A stretch of DNA of 27,372 bases from F1-60-MAGs163 sp046091165 (GTDB taxonomy: Bacteria > Actinomycetota > Thermoleophilia > Solirubrobacterales > Solirubrobacteraceae): NCBI GenBank assembly GCA_046091165.1, contig JBJTBE010000052.1, positions 1 through 27,372 of the forward strand, given 5' to 3'. Shown one piece after another: positions 15,053-21,545 of this stretch. Both the position numbers and the translations under genes were made by a program. Numbering within the stretch: the first letter of the stretch is position 1; every line of letters begins with the position of its first letter. The notes under the pieces are model-generated. The model saw nothing but the letters and a program-made list of their open reading frames with translations. It made no database searches and was not told the DNA's origin.

Positions 15053-15949
15053 CTATTGCCGCTTCCTGTCGAGGGCCGAGACGACGGTCGCGGCGGCTTC
15101 GTCCGCGCCGACCGCCGAGAGGTCGATCACCAGGGATTCGGGAAGCCGCCGGGTCCAGGTCATCTGCCGCTTGGCGTACCGCCGGGTGCGGGCCTTCATC
15201 TCGTCCACGGCACCGGCGGGAAGCTCTTCGAACCCGATGATCCCCCGGGCCGTGGGGGAAGCGCTGGCCTGGGCGGCGAGCACCTCCCCCAGGGCGCCGA
15301 GGGCCAGCATTTCGTCGACCCGGCGCTCGATCCGGGCGTAGAGCTCCTCGCGCTCACGGACGAGAGCGACCCGGAGGGTCGGGTGGCGAAGCGGCGCCTC
15401 CCAGAACGCGCCGCCGGGCTCGGCGCGGTCTCCGGCCTCGGCAAGGGCGACCGCCCGCCCGGCCCGGTAATGGTCGCCGGGGTCGATCTGGGCTGCCGCT
15501 TCCGGGGAGAGCGAGCGCAGCCGCTCGTGCACCGCGGTGCCGCCTTGTCCGGGGGCGGAGCTGCCGTCGGCAACCGGTGGGCGCATCTCCAGGCTGGTGA
15601 GGGCGGCCTGCATGTAGAGCCCTGAACCGCCGATCACGATCGGCTGGCGCCCGGTGGCAAGCGCTCCGTCGATCGCCTCGTGGGCCTCTTCGGCGAAACG
15701 CCCGGCACTCATTGCCTCCCCGATGTCGTGCGTTCCCACCAGCAGGTGTTCGAGCTCCTGCCGCTGCACGGGGGTAGGTGCGCCGCTGAGCACCTCCAGG
15801 CCCCGGTAGAGCTGGAAGGCATCGGCGGAGACGGCCACCGGGTCGGCTCCCTCGCTCCTCAGACGCCCGGCGAGCGCCAGGGCAAGCTCGGTCTTGCCGA
15901 CCGCAGTTGGCCCGAAGAGGGCGATGACGCATGGCTGCGACGCGTTCAC
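15053..15949 (-). CDS. miaA: tRNA dimethylallyltransferase MiaA
   Basis: A 298-aa enzyme adding dimethylallyl to A37 of tRNAs reading UNN codons. Walker A GPTAVGKT is at 13-20, followed by SADAFQLYRGLEVLSGAPT (41-59; the usual form is DSMQVYRGLDIGTAKPT-like, so this is diverged but recognisable), GGSGLYMQA and the C-terminal RRYAKRQMTWTRR RNA-binding stretch. GTG 15949 is preferred over the adjacent GTG 15952 because GATACT (minus strand of 15956-15961) lies 6 nt before it. Longer starts would overlap the divergent SDR gene. It is followed by dapF with a one-base gap, and MiaB, which acts on its product, is encoded nearby. Confidence 0.94.
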   Translation of the reverse strand: MNASQPCVIALFGPTAVGKTELALALAGRLRSEGADPVAVSADAFQLYRGLEVLSGAPTPVQRQELEHLLVGTHDIGEAMSAGRFAEEAHEAIDGALATGRQPIVIGGSGLYMQAALTSLEMRPPVADGSSAPGQGGTAVHERLRSLSPEAAAQIDPGDHYRAGRAVALAEAGDRAEPGGAFWEAPLRHPTLRVALVREREELYARIERRVDEMLALGALGEVLAAQASASPTARGIIGFEELPAGAVDEMKARTRRYAKRQMTWTRRLPESLVIDLSAVGADEAAATVVSALDRKRQ

Positions 15950-15955
15950 CACGCC

Positions 15956-15961
15956 AGTATC
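15956..15961 (-). promoter_or_regulatory. Candidate -10 for a leaderless miaA transcript
   Basis: GATACT on the minus strand resembles TATAAT and ends 6 nt before GTG 15949. It lies in the 37-nt gap shared with the divergent SDR gene. No -35 is evident. Confidence 0.35.
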
Positions 15962-15986
15962 GCGCCGGCCGTGACAGACTCCGGGA

Positions 15987-16778
15987 ATGGAGATTCGCGG
16001 CACTACCGCGCTGGTGACCGGCGCATCGGGCGGCATCGGAGCGGCCATTGCCGAGGCGCTGGCCCGGCGCGGCGCGGCGCTGCGCCTGACCGGCCGGAAC
16101 GTCGAGGAGCTCGAACGCGTTGCGGACCGGACTGGAGGTGAGGTCGTGCCGTGCGACCTCTCGGACGCCAGGGCGGTAGAACAGCTCGCCGCCGGCTGCG
16201 ACGACTGCGACATCCTGGTGGCCAACGCCGGCCTCCCCGGCTCGGGCAACCTCTTCGACTTCAGCGCCGAGGAGATCGACCGCGCACTCGACGTCAACCT
16301 GCGCGCACCGATCCAGCTCTCCCGGGAGATCGGGGAGTCGATGCGTGAGCGGGGCCAGGGGCAGATCGTCTTCATCAGCTCCCTGCTCGGGAAGATCGCA
16401 ACCCCGGGGAGCTCTCTCTACTCGGCAACCAAGTTCGGCCTGCGGGGCTTTGCCGCGGGGCTGCGCGCCGACCTTTCGCGCAGCGGCGTCGGCGTGAGCG
16501 TGATCTTCCCGGGATTCATCCGGGATGCCGGGATGTTCCATGACAGCGGGACAAAGCTCCCCTCCTGGGTGGGAACCAACACCCCCGGTGAGGTCGCCGA
16601 AGCGGTGTGCCGCTCGATCGTGGAGAACCGCCACGAGACCGACGTTGCCCCGCTGATGATGCGCTCGACCGTCTGGGTCGCCGGCGCCGTGCCCCCTCTG
16701 GCGGCGAGGGTGATGGACCGGATGGGCGCCGGAAACGTGAGCAGCCAGCTTTCTACCGGTCAGCGCGACAAGCGCTGA
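15987..16778 (+). CDS. SDR-family oxidoreductase (classical)
   Basis: A 263-aa classical short-chain dehydrogenase. The cofactor motif TGASGGIG is at 11-18, NAG at 80-82, the catalytic Ser at S131/S132 and the YSATK pair at Y145/K149. The C-terminus has an extended hydrophobic segment (STVWVAGAVPPLAARVMDRM). Substrate unknown. ATG 15987 lies 37 nt from the divergent miaA. Its last 19 nt overlap the end of the convergent miaB gene. It is the only plus-strand gene within a long minus-strand block, separating miaA from miaB. Confidence 0.9.
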   Translation: MEIRGTTALVTGASGGIGAAIAEALARRGAALRLTGRNVEELERVADRTGGEVVPCDLSDARAVEQLAAGCDDCDILVANAGLPGSGNLFDFSAEEIDRALDVNLRAPIQLSREIGESMRERGQGQIVFISSLLGKIATPGSSLYSATKFGLRGFAAGLRADLSRSGVGVSVIFPGFIRDAGMFHDSGTKLPSWVGTNTPGEVAEAVCRSIVENRHETDVAPLMMRSTVWVAGAVPPLAARVMDRMGAGNVSSQLSTGQRDKR

Positions 16779-18097
16779 GCCGCGCCGGCAAGCGCCATCT
16801 CGCCGGTAAGCGACTGGCTCGTGGCGGCGGTGATCGTCACCGGCAGGAGGTCGCCGGGCTCCCCCAGCCCCTCGAAGTAGACGTTCCGGTTGTGGCGGGT
16901 GCGCCCGCGCAGCTGCCCGGGGCGCTCACGCGAGTTTCCCTCGACCATCACCTCGAGCTCCCGGCCGACGAAGCGCCGGGCGCGCTCGGCGCCCCGGCGG
17001 CGCACGACCTCGACGAGACGGTCCATCCGCTCACGGGCTACGTCGGGATCGACGAACAGCGCCTCCATCCCGGCCGCCTCGGTCCCCCTGCGGGGTGAGA
17101 AGACGAAGGTGAACGCGCCGTCGAAACCCACCTCCTCGGCTACCTCGAGGGTCTCGGCGAAGTCCTCCTCCTCCTCGCCCGGGAAGCCGACGATGATGTC
17201 GGTCGTGATCGCGCAGTCCGGAAGACGCTCCCGGATCATCGCCACGCGGTCCATGTACCGGGAACGGTCGTAGGTCCGCCTCATCCGCTTCAGGACCCGT
17301 GACGACCCGGACTGGAGGGGCAGGTGGATGTGCTCGCAGACCGAGGCGAGGGTGGCATGAGCCTCGATTACGTCCTCGCGGATGTCCTTGGGGTGTGGGC
17401 TGGTGTAGCGGATGCGCTCGATTCCATCGATCCGGTCAAGGACGCCGAGCAGCTCACTGAAGGTCGAGCGCCCGGGCCGCAGGTCGCGTCCCCAGGCGTT
17501 CACGTTCTGTCCCAGGAGGGTGACCTCCCGGACCCCGGCGTCGGCCAGCGCCTGGACCTCGCCGACCAGGGAATCCGGCGGGCGGCTGGCCTCCCGACCC
17601 CGCGTGCTGGGCACGATGCAGTAGGAGCAGCGGCAGTTGCATCCCACGCTGATCTGCACCCAGGCCGAGTGGCGCTGGTCGGCCTTCATCGGGAGGTCTG
17701 CCGTGAAGCCACCGAACTCGAAGAAGCCCTGGGCGCCGATGGAGTCGCTGGTGAGGAACTCGGCCAGCCTGTCCACCTGGCCCGGTCCGAAGGCGACGTC
17801 CACGAACGGGTAGTCGGCAAAGACCTGCTCCTTCATCGACTGTGCCCAGCAGCCACCCACCCCGATCACCGTCTCCGGGCGACGTCGCTTGGCGGCCCGC
17901 GCCTCCATCAGGTGAGAGACGAAGCGCGCATCGGCGGCTTCGCGTATCGAGCAGGTGTTGAAGAGGATCAGGTCGGCCTCCTGGCGCTGCCCGACCGGCC
18001 GGTAGCCCAGCGACTGGAGCATGCCCTCCATGCGCTCGGAGTCGTGGACGTTCATCTGGCAGCCAAACGTCGTCACGTGGTAGAGCCCCGTAGCCAT
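16760..18097 (-). CDS. miaB: tRNA-2-methylthio-N6-dimethylallyladenosine synthase MiaB
   Basis: A 445-aa radical-SAM methylthiotransferase that converts i6A37 to ms2i6A37. The UPF0004 domain holds the auxiliary-cluster cysteines C13, C49 and C83. The radical-SAM CxxxCxxC is C153-C157-C160, with an additional C155 between the first two. The SAM domain continues with GQNVNAWG, HLPLQSGS and TDIIVGFPGE, and the TRAM domain occupies about the last 65 residues. It lies 21 nt after recX and is probably the last gene of the recA unit. No Shine-Dalgarno sequence is obvious before ATG 18097. Confidence 0.96.
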   Translation of the reverse strand: MATGLYHVTTFGCQMNVHDSERMEGMLQSLGYRPVGQRQEADLILFNTCSIREAADARFVSHLMEARAAKRRRPETVIGVGGCWAQSMKEQVFADYPFVDVAFGPGQVDRLAEFLTSDSIGAQGFFEFGGFTADLPMKADQRHSAWVQISVGCNCRCSYCIVPSTRGREASRPPDSLVGEVQALADAGVREVTLLGQNVNAWGRDLRPGRSTFSELLGVLDRIDGIERIRYTSPHPKDIREDVIEAHATLASVCEHIHLPLQSGSSRVLKRMRRTYDRSRYMDRVAMIRERLPDCAITTDIIVGFPGEEEEDFAETLEVAEEVGFDGAFTFVFSPRRGTEAAGMEALFVDPDVARERMDRLVEVVRRRGAERARRFVGRELEVMVEGNSRERPGQLRGRTRHNRNVYFEGLGEPGDLLPVTITAATSQSLTGEMALAGAAQRLSR

Positions 18098-18118
18098 CGC
18101 GGCGAAGGCTAGCCGCCG

Positions 18119-18607
18119 TCAGGCGGCGTTGCGCTCGAAGGCGCGGATGGCGTCGTACGCCAGCTCCAGCTCGTATCCGCGGCGGACCAGGAGGCCCAGC
18201 GCCCTTTCGCGCTCACGGTCGTCGGCCGGTGGGCCGGGAAGCCTGCGGTCGAGCACCTCGAGGGCCCCGGAGAGCTCCCCTTCGCGGTCCCGGCTCAGGG
18301 CGGCGCTGGTGGCGATATCGGCCGGGATCCCAGCCGCCCTGAGGCCCTGCTCGATTCTTTCCGCGCCCCAGCCGTCGAGCGTCCTGCGGTCCTCGGCGTA
18401 GGTGTGGGCAAAGCGCTCGTCGTCTACGTAGCCGAGCTCGCAGAGACGCTCGACCGCCTGGTCGGCGGTGGCCGCGTCCACCCCGGCAACGGTCAGCCGG
18501 TGGCGGACCTGGCTCTCCGTGCGGTCCCGCTTGGAGAGATAGGAGAGGGCCTTGCCGAGCGCATCCTCCAGGCGCCCGGACGGGTCCCCTTCTCCCCCTT
18601 CCTCCAC
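18119..18607 (-). CDS. recX: RecA regulatory protein RecX
   Basis: A 162-aa RecX, the tandem three-helix-repeat protein that binds RecA filaments and limits their activity. Characteristic segments are ALSYLSKRDRTESQVRHRL near the N-terminus, LCELGYVDDERFAHTYAEDR (about 55-74) and RRGYELELAYDAIRAF at the end. GTG 18607, two bases after the recA stop, is chosen: it gives the family's usual length and lies at the end of recA. Longer in-frame starts lie inside recA. The tight spacing implies co-translation with recA. Confidence 0.93.
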   Translation of the reverse strand: MEEGGEGDPSGRLEDALGKALSYLSKRDRTESQVRHRLTVAGVDAATADQAVERLCELGYVDDERFAHTYAEDRRTLDGWGAERIEQGLRAAGIPADIATSAALSRDREGELSGALEVLDRRLPGPPADDRERERALGLLVRRGYELELAYDAIRAFERNAA

Positions 18608-18609
18608 GC

Positions 18610-19707
18610 TCAGGCGGCCTGCGCGGCCGGCGGCTCCTCGATGTCGGGCACCTCGGCGTCTTCGGCGCGCTCGATCGGGACGACGAGATCCTGGTCGACC
18701 CCGACGGCGGCGTAGACCCTCTCCTCGATCTCCTTGGCCATCTTGGGATTCTCGGCGAGGAAGACCTTGGCGTTGTTGCGTCCCTGGCCCAGGCGCTCGT
18801 CCCCGTAGGAGAAGAAGGAGCCTGACTTGGAGACGATCCCGTGCTCGAGGCCCAGGTCGAGAATGCACCCCTCCGTGGAGATGCCCTTGCCGAACTCGAT
18901 GTCGAATTCCGCCTGGCGGAATGGAGCCGCGACCTTGTTCTTGACGACCTTCACCCGGGCCCGGTTACCGACCGCCTCGGTGCCCTCCTTGAGGGTTTCG
19001 ATCCGGCGGATGTCCAGGCGCTGCGAGGAGTAGAACTTCAGTGCCCTGCCTCCGGGCTGGGTCTCCGGGGAACCGAACATCACGCCGATCTTCTCGCGGA
19101 TCTGGTTGGTGAACAGGCAGAGCGTCTGGGCGCGGTTCAGGTTTCCGGCGAGCTTGCGCATCGCCTGGCTCATCATCCGGGCCTGGAGCCCCACCGTCTG
19201 GTCGCCCATCTGCCCCTCGAGCTCTGCCCGCGGGGTCAGGGCCGCCACCGAGTCGACGGCAACCAGGTCGACGGCGCCGGAGCGCACGAGCATGTCCGCG
19301 ATTTCGAGCGCCTGCTCGCCGTAGTCGGGCTGGGACACGAGCAGTTCGTCGATATCGACGCCGATGGTGCGCGCGTAGATCGGGTCCATGGCGTGCTCGG
19401 CGTCGATGAAGGCACAGACGCCACCGAGCTTCTGGGCCTCGGCGATGACGTGGTAGACGAGCGTCGTCTTACCGGAGGACTCGGGGCCGAAGAGCTCGAC
19501 GATGCGCCCCCTGGGCATGCCGCCGATCCCCAGGGCGAGGTCGAGTGAAAGCGCCCCGGTCGGGATGGCGTCCACCTTTACCTGGGCGCCCTCGTCGCCC
19601 ATGCGCATGACGCTTCCCTGACCGAACTGCTTCTCGATCTGCGCCAGCGCGCCCTTGAGTGCGTCGTCCTTGGCCTTTGCGGCCTTCTCTTCAGCGTTTG
19701 CAGCCAT
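18610..19707 (-). CDS. recA: Recombinase RecA
   Basis: A 365-aa RecA, the ATP-dependent strand-exchange protein and LexA co-protease. Walker A GPESSGKT is at 74-81, the L1/L2 loops and AVDSVAALTPRAE are intact, and the acidic C-terminal tail is present. No intein interrupts it, although recA inteins occur in some actinobacteria. ATG 19707 has GAGAGGG about 9 nt upstream, one of the clearest Shine-Dalgarno sequences in the window. A LexA-like box lies about 60 nt upstream. recX follows after 2 nt, and cinA precedes it by 117 nt. Confidence 0.98.
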   Translation of the reverse strand: MAANAEEKAAKAKDDALKGALAQIEKQFGQGSVMRMGDEGAQVKVDAIPTGALSLDLALGIGGMPRGRIVELFGPESSGKTTLVYHVIAEAQKLGGVCAFIDAEHAMDPIYARTIGVDIDELLVSQPDYGEQALEIADMLVRSGAVDLVAVDSVAALTPRAELEGQMGDQTVGLQARMMSQAMRKLAGNLNRAQTLCLFTNQIREKIGVMFGSPETQPGGRALKFYSSQRLDIRRIETLKEGTEAVGNRARVKVVKNKVAAPFRQAEFDIEFGKGISTEGCILDLGLEHGIVSKSGSFFSYGDERLGQGRNNAKVFLAENPKMAKEIEERVYAAVGVDQDLVVPIERAEDAEVPDIEEPPAAQAA

Positions 19708-19764
19708 AGTTGTTGCCCTCTCTTTCGGCTAGGCCATATTCCGGGCTGGTCCGGACGGAAAGGC

Positions 19765-19776
19765 GAACGTATGTAC
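19765..19776. promoter_or_regulatory. LexA (SOS) box upstream of recA
   Basis: GAACGTATGTAC matches the GAAC-N4-GTTC operator of actinobacterial and Firmicute LexA at 7 of 8 defined bases (GTTC reads GTAC). It lies 58-69 nt before the recA start, where a repressor would block a promoter. A possible promoter on the minus strand is TTTCCG, 17 nt, TATGGC, just downstream of the box. Confidence 0.65.
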
Positions 19777-19778
19777 CC

Positions 19779-19800
19779 CCGGGGCACGGCTCAACCCCGG
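19779..19800 (-). terminator. Possible cinA terminator hairpin
   Basis: CCGGGG/CCCCGG arms of 6 bp with a 10-nt loop lie between the cinA stop and the LexA box. There is no T-run after it on the minus strand, so termination is uncertain. Confidence 0.3.
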
Positions 19801-19824
19801 ATCTGTTGCGAATTGGCCCCGGCC

Positions 19825-21117
19825 CTAAGGCGTTTCGGGGCCCTGCTCGACGAAGGCACGGATCATGTGCATGGCCACCGTCGTCGAGCGGTCCCGCACG
19901 TCGAAACGGCTTCCGGGGAGCTGGATCGAGCGCTCGGCCAGCCCTTCCGCCCCGGCGACTGCGAAGCAGACCAGGCCGACCGGCTTCTCTTCGGTTCCGC
20001 CCCCGGGCCCGGCTATCCCGGTGATTCCCACGCCGATGTCGGCGGAGAGCCGCTCGCGGGCGCCGAGCGCCAGCGCGAGCGCCACCTGCGGGCTGACCGC
20101 CCCGGGGGCGGCGATGGTCTCGGGGGCGACGCCGGCGAGCCTCTCCTTGGCCTCGTTGGAGTAAGCCACCATGCCGCCGGCCAGGTAATCCGAGGCGCCG
20201 GGCAGTTCGCTGAGCCGCCCGGCCACGAGGCCTCCGGTGCAGGACTCCGCCAGCGCGATGGTGAGCGAACGCTCGCGCAGCAGGGCGGCGACCTGCTCGT
20301 CCACCGAGGAGCCGTCGCGCGAGAAGAGCGTGTCGGCGTGACGGCCGGCCACGAAGGCCGAGAAGGCGTCATAGGCCGGCTGCGACGATGGCTCGAATCG
20401 GGTTACGACCTCGATCTCGCCCCGGCGCATACAGGTCGTGATCTCCATATCGTCGATGCCGATGCCGTCGGCGGCGGCCAGCCTCAGCGTCTCGGCGATC
20501 TCCGACTCGGGGATGCCGAAGAGGCGGAGCATCTCCTGCCGGATCTCGGTTCGCCCCGACACCGCGGCCTGGAAGGCCTCGGTCCGCACCGCCGCCTCCC
20601 ACATCGGCTTGAGCTCGCGCGGTGGGCCGGGCAGCACGACCACCGTGGGACCCTCGCCGTCGGCCGGGGGCACCACCAGTCCCGGTGCCGTGCCGATCGG
20701 CTCCAGGACGGTTGAGCCTTCGGGGATGGTGGCCTGCTTGCGGTTCCCGGCCCGGATCGCCTCCATGTCGACGTCCGGCCAGCGCCTCGTGAGCCGTTCG
20801 AGGATCGCGGCGATCCTCGACTCGAGCGCCTCGTCAACGACCATCGGGCGCCGCTGGAAGCGCCCGACGACCTCGGCGGTCAGGTCGTCGGCGGTGGGCC
20901 CCAGGCCGCCGCTGGTCACGATCAGGGAGCAGCCCTCGCGGCGCAGCCATTCCAGTGCCCCGGCCATGTCGGCCGGGCGGTCGCCGACCACGACGGTGGT
21001 CTCGTGCTCGATGCCGAGCTCGCGCAGGCGCTCCGAGCACCAGGGACCGTTGCGGTCGACGACACGCCCGGTGAGTACCTCGGTCCCCGTAACGAGGATC
21101 CCGGCGTGGATGCTCAC
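19825..21117 (-). CDS. cinA: CinA: MoCF-domain/nicotinamide-nucleotide amidase protein
   Basis: A 430-aa CinA. The N-terminal MoaB/MogA-like (COG1058) domain has VTGTEVLTGRVVDRNG and SGGLGPTADDLT (69-80), linked to ADP-ribose/NMN pyrophosphatase-type activity in some members. The C-terminal PncC domain has ESCTGG (291-296) and GITGIAGPGGG, the nicotinamide mononucleotide deamidase signature. It recycles pyridine nucleotides, notably after DNA ligase releases NMN. The GTG start overlaps the stop of the RodZ-like gene as GTGA. cinA-recA proximity is conserved in many Gram-positives. Confidence 0.95.
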   Translation of the reverse strand: MSIHAGILVTGTEVLTGRVVDRNGPWCSERLRELGIEHETTVVVGDRPADMAGALEWLRREGCSLIVTSGGLGPTADDLTAEVVGRFQRRPMVVDEALESRIAAILERLTRRWPDVDMEAIRAGNRKQATIPEGSTVLEPIGTAPGLVVPPADGEGPTVVVLPGPPRELKPMWEAAVRTEAFQAAVSGRTEIRQEMLRLFGIPESEIAETLRLAAADGIGIDDMEITTCMRRGEIEVVTRFEPSSQPAYDAFSAFVAGRHADTLFSRDGSSVDEQVAALLRERSLTIALAESCTGGLVAGRLSELPGASDYLAGGMVAYSNEAKERLAGVAPETIAAPGAVSPQVALALALGARERLSADIGVGITGIAGPGGGTEEKPVGLVCFAVAGAEGLAERSIQLPGSRFDVRDRSTTVAMHMIRAFVEQGPETP

Positions 21118-21530
21118 GCGGGCGGCAGCAGGGCAGGCAGCAGGACGGCCGGGGAGGCGCCCGAGCTGCGCCCGATGAGGAAGAGGCCGACGATCACGAG
21201 GATGACCAGGACGACCGCGATGGCGCCCCGGTTGAGGAGCCGGCGACTACGGGGCTGGACCGGGTTGGCGCTGGTCGGGGCGGGAAGGTCCCCCGTGTAC
21301 TCGTAGCGGAGCTTGAAGTTCTCGACCATGGCGCGGCCGTCAAGCCCGAGGTAATCGGCGTAGGTGCGCAGGAAGGCCTTGGTCGAGGTCGGCTCGGGCA
21401 AGAGATCCCACTCGCCGCTCTCCAGCGCGCGCAGGTACTTGCCGCGGATCTTGGTGTCCGCCTCGACGGTGGCGATATCCAGCCCGGCACCCTCGCGGGC
21501 GCTGCGGAGCTGCTCGGCGATCTCGGGCAT
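21114..21530 (-). CDS. RodZ-like HTH membrane protein, short form
   Basis: A 138-aa protein with an N-terminal HTH_25/Xre-like domain (about 1-75: LRSAREGAGLDIATVE, IRGKYLRALESGEWDLLP, KAFLRTYADYLGLD), a basic/proline linker and one transmembrane helix (102-120). It resembles the cytoplasmic half of RodZ, the MreB-binding shape factor, but stops 18 residues after the helix and lacks the usual periplasmic domain. ATG 21530 sits in the centre of a long inverted repeat. It lies 15 nt after ftsK and overlaps cinA by 4 nt. Confidence 0.88.
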   Translation of the reverse strand: MPEIAEQLRSAREGAGLDIATVEADTKIRGKYLRALESGEWDLLPEPTSTKAFLRTYADYLGLDGRAMVENFKLRYEYTGDLPAPTSANPVQPRSRRLLNRGAIAVVLVILVIVGLFLIGRSSGASPAVLLPALLPPA

Positions 21531-21539
21531 TGCCCGAGA
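21521..21539. repeat. Inverted repeat enclosing the rodZ-like start codon
   Basis: A perfect 9-bp inverted repeat with a single central base (TCTCGGGCA-T-TGCCCGAGA). In the minus-strand mRNA it can fold into a 7-bp stem with a 5-nt loop CAAUG that contains the start codon. Confidence 0.55.
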
Positions 21540-21545
21540 GGCTAA

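Noticed and set aside
18610..19707. Intein in recA
   Set aside because: The 365-aa frame is continuous and every RecA motif is contiguous.
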